Shown here: positions 16,091 through 23,951 of the stretch, one piece after another
How the letters are laid out: the number at the start of each line of letters is the position of its first letter
Numbering within the stretch: position 1 is the stretch's first letter
Source: an uncultured Pseudomonadales bacterium
GTDB taxonomy: Bacteria; Pseudomonadota; Gammaproteobacteria; Pseudomonadales; Cellvibrionaceae
Direction of reading: 5' to 3'
Assembly: GCA_947487765.1 (NCBI GenBank)
Contig: CANKXO010000001.1
Span: 992,001-1,056,000 of the forward strand
Length of the DNA stretch: 64,000 bases
Made by a program: the position numbers and the translations under genes
The notes under the pieces: model-generated
What the model was told of the DNA's origin: nothing
Database searches by the model: none
What the model saw: the letters and a program-made list of their open reading frames with translations, nothing else

Positions 16091-18826
16091 TTAATTCCAG
16101 GTTGCATCAATAGTATCGATTACAGTAGTTAATGTTGAGGCTGGGATATTTAATACTTCGCCATCAATAGGCGTTACGATTACCATCACATCAATCAGTG
16201 TTTGAATATTGGCATGTTGTAATGACTGGTTATCAGCTAAATAAGAGGTAACACTATTATTTTGCCAATCAGCAATTGTTAATCGATTTGCCGTACCAAT
16301 GATATATATGTGCAGATCATTACCATTCGCACTAAACCATAGGTCGTGTGGCGTAATATCGCCCCCAAAATTTACTCGATCTTCATCTGTTGAATTATTT
16401 ATGGTTTCTTGAGAAATGGTATCTAAACCTCCACCTCTGTAGAAGAAAAATACATCGTTACCGCTGCCGCCGTTTAATAAATCATTCCCTTGGTTGCCAT
16501 CAATAGAATCACTACCGCCACCGCCATTTAAAACGTCGTCACCGGCACGGCCGTCTATAATATTATTATTGTCATCGCCGCTAATCTCATCAGCAAAATT
16601 TGAACCTATGATGTTCTCAATATTGATTAAGGTATCACCTTGAGCATCGCCTCCACTTGCTGTCGCTCCATCGATCGTAAGCCTAATACCTGATGGTGAG
16701 TTACTGTAATCAACAATATCCTGGCCAGTAGAACTATCGCCACCATCGATTAAATCAGCGCCGGGGCCTCCATTTAAATAGTCGCCGCCATCATTGCCAA
16801 ATAGTTCATCATCTCCTTCACCACCAAAGAGGTGATCGCCATCATCACTTCCATTCAGAGTATCGTTGCCTATTCCACCATCTAATTCTACTCTTCCTAT
16901 ATTGGCACTGAGCGTATCATTCCCATCAAATCCTCGGAGATGGCCACCTCTATCACTGCCAGACAATGTATCGTCAAAGGGTGTTCCATCAAGGCTATCA
17001 ATATTGACAAGAGTATCCCCTTCGGCATAGCCTCTTTGGCCAGGTGATCCATCAAGAGAAATAGTAACCCCTGTTGGTGAGCCACCGTACATCACAACAT
17101 TGCCCCCTGTACCGCCATCAATGATATCTTGGCCAAAACTACCGACTAAAGTATCAAAACCGGCACCGCCGTATAACTCATCGTTGCCTGCATTGCCATC
17201 TATAAAATCGTTTCCATCACCGCCATTGAGTACGTCGTCTCCAGCTCCTCCGATAAGTTGGTCGTCATCAGCGCCACCTAAAATAATATCGTCTCGATCA
17301 GTGCCAATCAATCTGTCACTTGAAGGGGTTCCGATCAAGAGTGAGCCATTGGGGCTTGCGATCAGTTGTACCGAATCAGCAGAAATAATGTGATTGGTAG
17401 CAATACCTTCTGTAAGGACTGAATGCCCTGGTGCTTGTGCTATAAAATCAAAATAATCGATGGCTTGCCCATTACTGTCAATAAACTGGGTCGATTGAGG
17501 TGATAGTGTGACTTGTACACCCTGAACAATAAGTAAGATATTCGATGTAGTATTCACTAAACCACGCAGGCGCACTGTTGGTGTAGCAGGAATGCGAATA
17601 ATTTGAGTTAATAGTATATTTTGGCCATCGAAGGTTCCTCTGACATCCAATGTATCGTTAAGTTGAATCGTGCCAAAGTCAGCAAGGTTGATATCTCTTT
17701 CTTCAAGTTCAAGTCTATCTTCGAACTGAGTTGTTGTAGTCACTTGCATGTTCAAACCAAGCATTTGTAAACTCCCAATGATGTCGGGAGTTTCAGCATT
17801 GTTTTGCAGGATTTCTATATTTTCTACTGGGGCTGTTATTAAAATATCAATATTGAGTGGAACAAATTCAATATTGCTTGCAACTAGTACCCCATTATTA
17901 TTTATTCTCCCTGTCACTCGAAGTGATGAATTTAAATCAAGGTCTGTTTCTTCTCCATTGATGTAAGTCGTGGAGCCATCGGTTGTTACACTAATGCCAT
18001 TGATATCAAAATCCTGTGCAGATTCAAAACGAGAAATAAGTGCTTCAATATCCAGGCTGATACCTTCGGTAATGACAGAAGAAAGTCTAAGGCCAGAAAT
18101 AGTTGACGCGGAAAAAATATTATTTTCTAGGTTGCCTGTCACTAATACACTTAAGCCATTTTCTAAAGTACTCGAGTTTTCTAAATTAATAGCAGCAGAA
18201 GTAAAATCGACTGAGAGATTATTGATCATAAAACGTTGATCAATGAGATTTAAATTAGAAATTTGACCAAGAAGGCTCAATTCATCACCTGGGGCTATAT
18301 CGACAATATCGATACGTGTCGCAATGATTTGCCCGTTTGCAGTACTTAAACCGCTGACTTGAACAGTCGTGTTCAGTGGCAAATTTTCTAACTGATTGAG
18401 TTCGATACCGGCGCCTAACTGTGTTTCATTACTAAGCACAATAGTTTGGCCCAATACGGTAAGAGTGTTAATTAAAGGGCTCACCTGACTAACAGGCCCA
18501 CGAACATTGACGATAATATCAATTTGATTGGCAGTATTTTCTGTTGCATTTTCCAAGTCAGTCACTAGAACAACTTGTCCTTCAACTAAATCACTTTGAG
18601 TATCGAATAAACTGGTCTCATTTGGTACCGTAAAATTAATACCATTGACAGTGATAGTTGCATCGCCTTCAAGGCCTTCCTCGTAGCTGTCAATAGGCCC
18701 TGAAATAAAACGCCCAGTGCCTTCGATTCCCGCGGAAGGAGAACCGTCGTCGCTGCCGCCACCTCCGCATGCATTAAGTAAAAGAACCAAGACTACGAAT
18801 AAAGTAAAACTACATAACTTTTTCAT
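16091..18826 (-). CDS. Large lipoprotein with DUF5666 repeats and RTX calcium-binding repeats
   Basis: The signal peptide ends in a lipobox L-L-N-A-C with Cys20, so the 911-residue protein should be lipid-anchored. Residues about 35-480 hold successive DUF5666-like beta units (V-x-V-x-G-x2-N-G-x-I-x-A-T-R-I-D pattern). From about 490 to 800 run RTX nonapeptides (G-G-A-G-D-D-V-L-N-G and similar) in three blocks separated by insertions. A haemolysin-related C-terminal domain follows (T-P-H-D-L-W-F...L-T-I-A-D-W). RTX repeats fold on calcium and usually mark type I secreted proteins, so combination with a lipobox is odd. It starts five bases after the DUF6502 gene and is probably translationally coupled. 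Confidence 0.85.
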   Translation of the reverse strand: MKKLCSFTLFVVLVLLLNACGGGGSDDGSPSAGIEGTGRFISGPIDSYEEGLEGDATITVNGINFTVPNETSLFDTQSDLVEGQVVLVTDLENATENTANQIDIIVNVRGPVSQVSPLINTLTVLGQTIVLSNETQLGAGIELNQLENLPLNTTVQVSGLSTANGQIIATRIDIVDIAPGDELSLLGQISNLNLIDQRFMINNLSVDFTSAAINLENSSTLENGLSVLVTGNLENNIFSASTISGLRLSSVITEGISLDIEALISRFESAQDFDINGISVTTDGSTTYINGEETDLDLNSSLRVTGRINNNGVLVASNIEFVPLNIDILITAPVENIEILQNNAETPDIIGSLQMLGLNMQVTTTTQFEDRLELEERDINLADFGTIQLNDTLDVRGTFDGQNILLTQIIRIPATPTVRLRGLVNTTSNILLIVQGVQVTLSPQSTQFIDSNGQAIDYFDFIAQAPGHSVLTEGIATNHIISADSVQLIASPNGSLLIGTPSSDRLIGTDRDDIILGGADDDQLIGGAGDDVLNGGDGNDFIDGNAGNDELYGGAGFDTLVGSFGQDIIDGGTGGNVVMYGGSPTGVTISLDGSPGQRGYAEGDTLVNIDSLDGTPFDDTLSGSDRGGHLRGFDGNDTLSANIGRVELDGGIGNDTLNGSDDGDHLFGGEGDDELFGNDGGDYLNGGPGADLIDGGDSSTGQDIVDYSNSPSGIRLTIDGATASGGDAQGDTLINIENIIGSNFADEISGDDNNNIIDGRAGDDVLNGGGGSDSIDGNQGNDLLNGGSGNDVFFFYRGGGLDTISQETINNSTDEDRVNFGGDITPHDLWFSANGNDLHIYIIGTANRLTIADWQNNSVTSYLADNQSLQHANIQTLIDVMVIVTPIDGEVLNIPASTLTTVIDTIDATWN

Positions 18827-18831
18827 GGTTT

Positions 18832-19695
18832 CTAAATAATATCCTTTGCTTTCTCTTGTGTTTGAGTGGATGCTTTACGCATTAAGTCAGATTCATCGTG
18901 TTCGATCCAGTACATCCCGATGCCTAAACGCAGTGCGTCTGTCTCCTCTTTTTTGTCAACCGACACCTCATGATCACTTAACCATTTATCAATTGACTCA
19001 AGGAATTTTTGTCCTTCACTATTCATAAAATCACGAAATTCTGGAACAGCTTCAGGTGGGATTTGTGGATTTGTCACACGACGTTCAAAATATTTGGGTT
19101 TTTTCTCATCGGCAATATAAAGGTTATGATGCACGCCATTACCCAAATCTTTCATTGCAATAAAAGCGCGCATTAATACTTCAGGGTCGGCGGTTAACTG
19201 CATATAATTTCGTTTCGTAGCCCGCCAATAATTCGTGGTAGTTTCTTCAACAACCTCTACACGCTTTAGCTCTTTTAGTAATGCTGTTGGTTGAATATCA
19301 CCGCCATGCCTGTGTAGTAGCGTTTCTAAATTAGGCGCAGGGTCAGCAAACGATAAAGCTTTAGGCTTACCGTCTTGATCAATAAAATCAGTATCGGTAT
19401 GCCACCCAGTCAGTACGCGAGTGATTCTATCGCTAATCATATTTTGGTTAAGCGGTGTTGTATCGTCTTCCAACTCTTTTAGCTGTTTAATCGTTTTGCG
19501 ATCAAGGCCAGTTAAAATAGCGACACGGTTAGTATTGGTAGGGCGCCCATTAATACCATAATCCGCTGTGGCAACATCAACATAGGTTTTTTTTGCAATA
19601 GACATAAAGGCTTTAAACGTCATCCCATTTTTAAGCAGGATCCGGACAATCGGCGTAAGTACGGCTTTACAGGCATTGACGATATGAGCATTCAT
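18832..19695 (-). CDS. DUF6502 family protein
   Basis: A 287-residue soluble protein without signal peptide. Its N-terminal part is helix-turn-helix-like: L-T-P-I-V-R-I-L-L-K-N-G-M-T, then F-M-S-I-A-K-K-T-Y-V-D-V-A and N-R-V-A-I-L-T-G-L-D-R-K-T-I. This fits DUF6502, a family with a DNA-binding look but no known role. The gene sits immediately before the DUF5666/RTX lipoprotein gene, five bases apart. I recall DUF6502 and DUF5666 genes as common neighbours, so it may control or assist that protein. The upstream 486 bases are non-coding and divergent from the propeller lipoprotein gene. Confidence 0.7.
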   Translation of the reverse strand: MNAHIVNACKAVLTPIVRILLKNGMTFKAFMSIAKKTYVDVATADYGINGRPTNTNRVAILTGLDRKTIKQLKELEDDTTPLNQNMISDRITRVLTGWHTDTDFIDQDGKPKALSFADPAPNLETLLHRHGGDIQPTALLKELKRVEVVEETTTNYWRATKRNYMQLTADPEVLMRAFIAMKDLGNGVHHNLYIADEKKPKYFERRVTNPQIPPEAVPEFRDFMNSEGQKFLESIDKWLSDHEVSVDKKEETDALRLGIGMYWIEHDESDLMRKASTQTQEKAKDII

Positions 19696-20181
19696 TTGAT
19701 TGCTATCAATTTTGAATTGTGTGAAATGCGTCCGATTTTAACAGACTTTATTATAAAAGGAAAAATTCCCCTTATATGAGTTTTTGAGTTGGAAAGCTTA
19801 TGCCTGCTCATCAAATCTTTTAAAGCATATGAGTACGGTCTGGCTTGCTATATCTTCTACCTAAAACCTTATTGGTTTTGAAAATTATTGGTCTACATAG
19901 CTCGTAGGCTCCTCTGGTTTTCTCTTCCCACCCTAATAACTTTCTTTACATTAGCCTATAAATCATGGCGCCATTATCATGGCCGAACTCTACATTTTTG
20001 GCTCAAACCCTCCAATATCTCAACATTTACCTGCTTATTCACTCATACCTTGGTTAATCGGTATGATTTAATATTTTCATATAAGGGATTTAAATCCCCT
20101 TATTTGTTGATTTTGATTTTTTTTGATGATTTAATGCGCACCATCAAGTGATCGAGTTAAAGAATTTAAGAGGTTGGGAAG
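19696..20181. other. Non-coding divergent intergenic region
   Basis: No convincing gene is seen in these 486 bases. An 87-codon open frame at 19888-20151 has no ribosome site and an implausible, His/Trp/Phe-rich composition. A perfect 14-bp palindrome GGGATTTAAATCCC lies at 20085-20098, about 85 bases before the propeller lipoprotein gene. It could be an operator or weak hairpin. Promoters for both flanking genes should lie here. Confidence 0.5.
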
Positions 20182-22407
20182 ATGAATAGCAGATTGTCGC
20201 TATTGTGTGGAGTTGTAGTCGTTGCGCTGGGTATTGCTGGGTGTAGCAGTGGAGGGAGTGGTGGTAGTAATGACGGAGACCAACCTGGTGGTGATCAGCC
20301 TCCAGTTTCTCAGCTGCCCAGCGCTCGAATTATTTTTCCTTCTGCAAATGCCAGGCTCGATGCTGACGAAGGTGCAATTACTGTGCGGGGTACAGCAACT
20401 GATGGAGATAGTGGCATTAGATTAATTGCTGTAAACGGAGTTGGTGCTACAAGCAGTGATGGCTTTGCAACTTGGGAAGTCCAAATCCCACTAACTCCTG
20501 GTGATAATACATTGACAGTAGAAGCCACTGATGATGATGGAAACATTGATGCAAATGCAGCACAAAGTTCTATCAGAGTCGAACCCTTAATGGATACTGG
20601 TGATGACGTTTTTATCACTCTCGATATTGATAATAATCGAGCATTATTGATCGATCATATAAGGATATTATCGCTAGATTTAACAACAAGGATTAGAAGT
20701 ATTTTTTCTTCCTCAAATATTGGTAATGGACCAAGTATTTCTGCTCCTACTCACGCCACAATTGACAGAGTCAATAACAGGCTTCTGCTTATTGATGAAC
20801 GTCTTGATGCGCTAGTGGCAATTGACCTTTCAACGGGGGATCGATCCATCCTTTCTGATGCAGACACTGGTAGTGGTGTAAGTTTACAAGGTGCTTTTAC
20901 ACCGACTGTAAATGAAGATGGAAGTGAAGTATATCTTTCAAATGTTCCTAGAGATGAAATTATTGCGATCAATTTAGCAACTGGAGATCGGCGGATTATA
21001 TCTGACTCAACTACAGGTGCTGGGCCAGTCCTAGGGAGCCCACTAAATGCCGCTCTATATGATGAGGGACTGTTAGTCCTCGATTTCAATTCCCCTGAGC
21101 TTCGATTAGTTTCTGTAGATTTGACTAGTGGTGATCGTACCGTTCTAGCTAACAATCTACCTCGATCACGCAGCCGATTCTCTTTAGCTTTTGATGCAGA
21201 TACTAATCGAGCACTATTTACAAATGGTTCAGATTCTTTGTATGGCATCGATATAGCTTCAGGAAATCTTACGGTGTTATCTACTCCTGGTTCAACAGGA
21301 ATAGAGCCAAGAGAAGCGGTTGGTCAAGGAGTTGCATTAAAGTCGATAGGGAGCATCACGCTAGATAGCAACAATAATCAAGTCATTGTTACGGATAGAT
21401 TTCTTGAGTCTGTTGCCACTATCGATCTAGCAACGGGTGATCGCTCTATCACTTCCGACAACAAAGTAGGTGAGGGTTTAGAGTTTAGCTCTGTCGGTGA
21501 TATGGCATTTGATTCAGCCAATAGCCGTATCTTATTAGCGATGAGTGAGAACGGGGCCCCGATTACATCTGGAAATACCGGCCGATTAATTATGGCCGTT
21601 GATTTAGACACGGGCAATAGATCCACTTTTACCGGTAATGATGTTGGTTCCGGCCCAAATTTTGATGGCTTTGGAAGTTTCCTTGGCCCGAGAAGTATCG
21701 AGATTGATAGCCAGCGCAATCGTGCACTAGTAACCGATACCAGCCGTAATGCTATTTTTGAAGTCAATCTTTTGGATGGTGCTAGAAGCATTATTGCTGA
21801 TGCAACTACAGGTAGTGGCACTTTTATTGGTATAGGAAATATTATTTTTAACGGCGATAACAATGCTATTTATTTTGCATCAGATTTTATTGGACAAATT
21901 AATTTACTGAATGGTGAACGGACAATGTTATCCAGTGATGGTATTGGTCTTGAGCCTCCTGTTGGTAGTGGCCCCATTGATAGACTTGGTTCTGATGCGG
22001 TGCTGATCGATAGTAACAGATTACTAGTATTGGACAAAGGTCTTGATGCTATTTTGGAAGTTGATATTGCCACAGGTAATCGAAGTATTTTTTCTGGTAA
22101 TGGCTTGGGCCTTGGACCCAATATTGATTCCCCTGAAAATATGATTATTGATAGTAACAATAACCGGCTTTTATTAACAAATAATAAATTCAGGTTTGCA
22201 GATGTTGCTGGTGAATCACTTTTGTCTGTTGATATCGAATCAGGTAATAGAGTGGACCTTGCATCGGATGATTATGAATTTTATGAAAATGTATTCAGTC
22301 TTGAGTTTGATAGCGAAAATAATATTTTATTTAGTTTTGAGCTTTACGGTGGTTTATATGCGACGGATTTAACAACTGGTGAACGAGTACTCTTTTCTCA
22401 TTTTTAA
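20182..22407 (+). CDS. Lipoprotein with Ig-like domain and twelve-repeat beta-propeller-like region
   Basis: A signal peptide with lipobox L-G-I-A-G-C is followed by a Gly/Ser/Asp-rich linker. Next is an Ig-like domain (about 50-140; G-T-A-T-D-G-D-S-G-I and N-T-L-T-V-E-A-T-D-D-D-G). The rest is twelve repeats of about 50 residues, each ending in a form of L-A-T-G-D-R-S-I-x-S-D and containing a D-x2-N-N-R-x-L-L-x-D strand. This is an NHL/SMP-30-like propeller pattern; twelve units would make two six-bladed propellers. Probable site is the cell envelope; ligand unknown. GGGAAG precedes the ATG. It is the first gene of a run of secreted-protein genes. Confidence 0.83.
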   Translation: MNSRLSLLCGVVVVALGIAGCSSGGSGGSNDGDQPGGDQPPVSQLPSARIIFPSANARLDADEGAITVRGTATDGDSGIRLIAVNGVGATSSDGFATWEVQIPLTPGDNTLTVEATDDDGNIDANAAQSSIRVEPLMDTGDDVFITLDIDNNRALLIDHIRILSLDLTTRIRSIFSSSNIGNGPSISAPTHATIDRVNNRLLLIDERLDALVAIDLSTGDRSILSDADTGSGVSLQGAFTPTVNEDGSEVYLSNVPRDEIIAINLATGDRRIISDSTTGAGPVLGSPLNAALYDEGLLVLDFNSPELRLVSVDLTSGDRTVLANNLPRSRSRFSLAFDADTNRALFTNGSDSLYGIDIASGNLTVLSTPGSTGIEPREAVGQGVALKSIGSITLDSNNNQVIVTDRFLESVATIDLATGDRSITSDNKVGEGLEFSSVGDMAFDSANSRILLAMSENGAPITSGNTGRLIMAVDLDTGNRSTFTGNDVGSGPNFDGFGSFLGPRSIEIDSQRNRALVTDTSRNAIFEVNLLDGARSIIADATTGSGTFIGIGNIIFNGDNNAIYFASDFIGQINLLNGERTMLSSDGIGLEPPVGSGPIDRLGSDAVLIDSNRLLVLDKGLDAILEVDIATGNRSIFSGNGLGLGPNIDSPENMIIDSNNNRLLLTNNKFRFADVAGESLLSVDIESGNRVDLASDDYEFYENVFSLEFDSENNILFSFELYGGLYATDLTTGERVLFSHF

Positions 22408-22439
22408 ACAACATTTGATTATTAAACTTATAGGAAACA

Positions 22440-22709
22440 ATGGAGATTATAACTATGTATATAAAGTTACTTATAGCAACAAGTGTTGCAATATATTCCA
22501 GTACAAGCTTTTCTTACACTATTGGCGTTAATGAAAAAAGTATAGTTCAAAAAAATCATTGCCCTAATGACTTTAATTCTTTAGTGGTTTCTCAAGAAAA
22601 CCATATCGATTGTGAAAAAAATATAATCGATATTAGCTCTAAGCAGAAAAATTATTTTATGTATATTCCAACTAAGAAGGCGCCTCCAGCAAGAGGGGAG
22701 CCGCTGTAA
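22440..22709 (+). CDS. Small secreted protein of unknown function
   Basis: An 89-residue protein (or 84 from the Met at 22455, which has its own GGAG site) with a signal peptide ending near S-T-S-F-S. The mature part is about 65 residues, has two cysteines (N-H-C-P-N-D-F and I-D-C-E-K) and ends in a proline-rich tail, A-P-P-A-R-G-E-P-L. It matches no family that I know and lacks the L-L-A-A core of the neighbouring small proteins. It is 32 bases after the propeller lipoprotein gene and may be on its transcript. Confidence 0.55.
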   Translation: MEIITMYIKLLIATSVAIYSSTSFSYTIGVNEKSIVQKNHCPNDFNSLVVSQENHIDCEKNIIDISSKQKNYFMYIPTKKAPPARGEPL

Positions 22710-22774
22710 GCTTATTTTTGATTTATAAGTATTATGAGTGTTTGTTAATTTTTTTTAGGTAAAGGAATTTTAAT

Positions 22775-23119
22775 ATGAAATTTATCACAGCTATATTTTT
22801 GCTAATGTTCAGCTTGCATTCAGAGGCGCGTTGGCTAGATGTATCAGGCAAGGTTCTCTATTTAGTCACCTACGCTAACACTAATACCATATTGGTAACT
22901 TTGGATCAGCAAGGATCAGATGTTAGTGAGTGCAGTAGTAAAGATACTTTTGCTATTAGTAGAGGGTTAGATCCTGAAGCAAGATCGAGAATGTATTCCC
23001 TTTTATTGGCGGCAAAGGTTAGTGATACACCTGTGGTCATTTCGTTTAATGAAGTGGGGAATTGTGAGTCTTGGTCTTCGACACAAAATGTTTATCGCAA
23101 GATAACGCGACTCCGTTAG
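22775..23119 (+). CDS. Small secreted two-cysteine protein, 'LLAA' cluster member A
   Basis: This 114-residue protein has a signal peptide (residues 1-18) and a mature domain of about 95 residues. The layout recurs in several neighbours: beta strand G-K-V-L-Y, strand I-L-V-T-L, Cys, F-A-I-S, a helix M-Y-S-L-L-L-A-A-K, strand P-V-V-I-S-F, second Cys, then a last strand. The cysteines are probably bridged, consistent with the DsbA system. The outline is reminiscent of DUF5992-like or OB-fold toxin B-subunit-like small proteins, but I cannot assign it. A G-T-A-A-A-G-G-A site precedes the ATG. It lies upstream of the exoprotein genes and is one of the intact copies. Confidence 0.65.
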   Translation: MKFITAIFLLMFSLHSEARWLDVSGKVLYLVTYANTNTILVTLDQQGSDVSECSSKDTFAISRGLDPEARSRMYSLLLAAKVSDTPVVISFNEVGNCESWSSTQNVYRKITRLR

Positions 23120-23162
23120 TACAGGTTGGTGATAATTAATTTTAATTTTTTAGGAACTATTA

Positions 23163-23488
23163 ATGAAGACTAGTATTTTTTTATTTTTGACTGTTTCGCT
23201 TTTTTCTAATTTAGCATTTTCAGCATGGGATGGCTCTGTAAGAAGTGAGATTTCCTATGTGGAGGTAACCGGTGGTGGGAATTACGATTTTAGAGTGACT
23301 TTAAAAGGGCGGCCGGCACTATGCGATAACTCAAATACCTAGTCGTATATCAATGAAAGCGAACCTAATTACCAAACCTATGTGGTGCCTTATTGGCGGC
23401 ACAAATGGCTGAAAAGCCAGTGATTATTTATGTTCGTAGAGAAAGTGGTTCTGAACAAGGGTATTGTAATATTAACCTTGCTTCTTAA
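23163..23488 (+). pseudogene. Broken copy of the small secreted 'LLAA' family (member B)
   Basis: Translation from ATG 23163 gives a signal peptide and a family-like start (G-S-V-R-S-E-I-S-Y, R-V-T-L, P-A-L-C) and then meets an in-frame TAG at 23340. Past it, the frame continues N-Y-Q-T-Y-V. A second lesion, a frameshift near 23380, is needed to reach the family core G-A-L-L-A-A-Q-M-A-E-K-P-V-I-I-Y and the second cysteine (G-Y-C-N-I), ending at TAA 23486. Two independent lesions make it a pseudogene rather than a sequencing slip, although an assembly check would settle this. Confidence 0.7.
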
Positions 23489-23550
23489 TATTCTATAGTA
23501 AGTGTTATTTTTTATTAAAAATAATTAATTTTAACAAAAATGGATAAAAA

Positions 23551-23898
23551 ATGAAAAAATTTATTTTTTTATCTCTAACAATTAGTTTTTCTATGACAGC
23601 TATTGCTAGCCAAAAAACGTCTGAAGTCTCTGCTTCACAAATTGACCTAATAAGGATTCATACGACTAAACATGCTGCATCTGCAGCAAGAAAAATAGTT
23701 ATTTTAAAAATATTGGGGTTAGAAGAGGAGTGTAGTTTGGGAGTGTTTTTTGATAGTGAAGAAAATTCTGCAACGCTATCACTTGCATTGTCAGCTTTTG
23801 TTTCAAAATCTAATATGAACATAGGGTATGAGACTGATTCTCGAGCTCCTTGGGGAGACAGAAGATACTGTGAATTAACATATATAGATATCAAATAA
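23551..23898 (+). CDS. Small secreted two-cysteine protein, 'LLAA' cluster member C (divergent)
   Basis: This 115-residue protein has a signal peptide ending at A-I-A-S and a mature part with the cluster layout. The first cysteine is in E-E-C-S-L-G-V-F-F, the helix reads L-S-L-A-L-S-A-F-V (in place of L-L-A-A), followed by strand M-N-I-G-Y-E and the second cysteine in Y-C-E-L-T-Y-I-D-I. It is the most divergent intact copy. It lies 53 bases before the TPS-domain gene on the same strand. That position suggests, but does not prove, a role with the exoproteins, for example as a periplasmic partner or protective factor. Confidence 0.6.
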   Translation: MKKFIFLSLTISFSMTAIASQKTSEVSASQIDLIRIHTTKHAASAARKIVILKILGLEEECSLGVFFDSEENSATLSLALSAFVSKSNMNIGYETDSRAPWGDRRYCELTYIDIK

Positions 23899-23951
23899 CG
23901 TTGGTTTTTTAAAAAGAGTATAAAGTTTACACGTTTTAATAGGACGCAATC

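Noticed and set aside
17100-18239. Three plus-strand open frames (72-97 codons) opposite the RTX lipoprotein gene
   Set aside because: They are antisense to repetitive GC-structured codons of a clear gene, have low-complexity Pro/Ser composition and no ribosome sites.
19888-20151. 87-codon frame before the propeller gene
   Set aside because: No ribosome site, odd aromatic-rich composition and located in a divergent promoter region.
20310-22160. Long minus-strand open frames opposite the propeller lipoprotein gene
   Set aside because: They mirror the repeat structure of the sense gene and have no family features or start signals.
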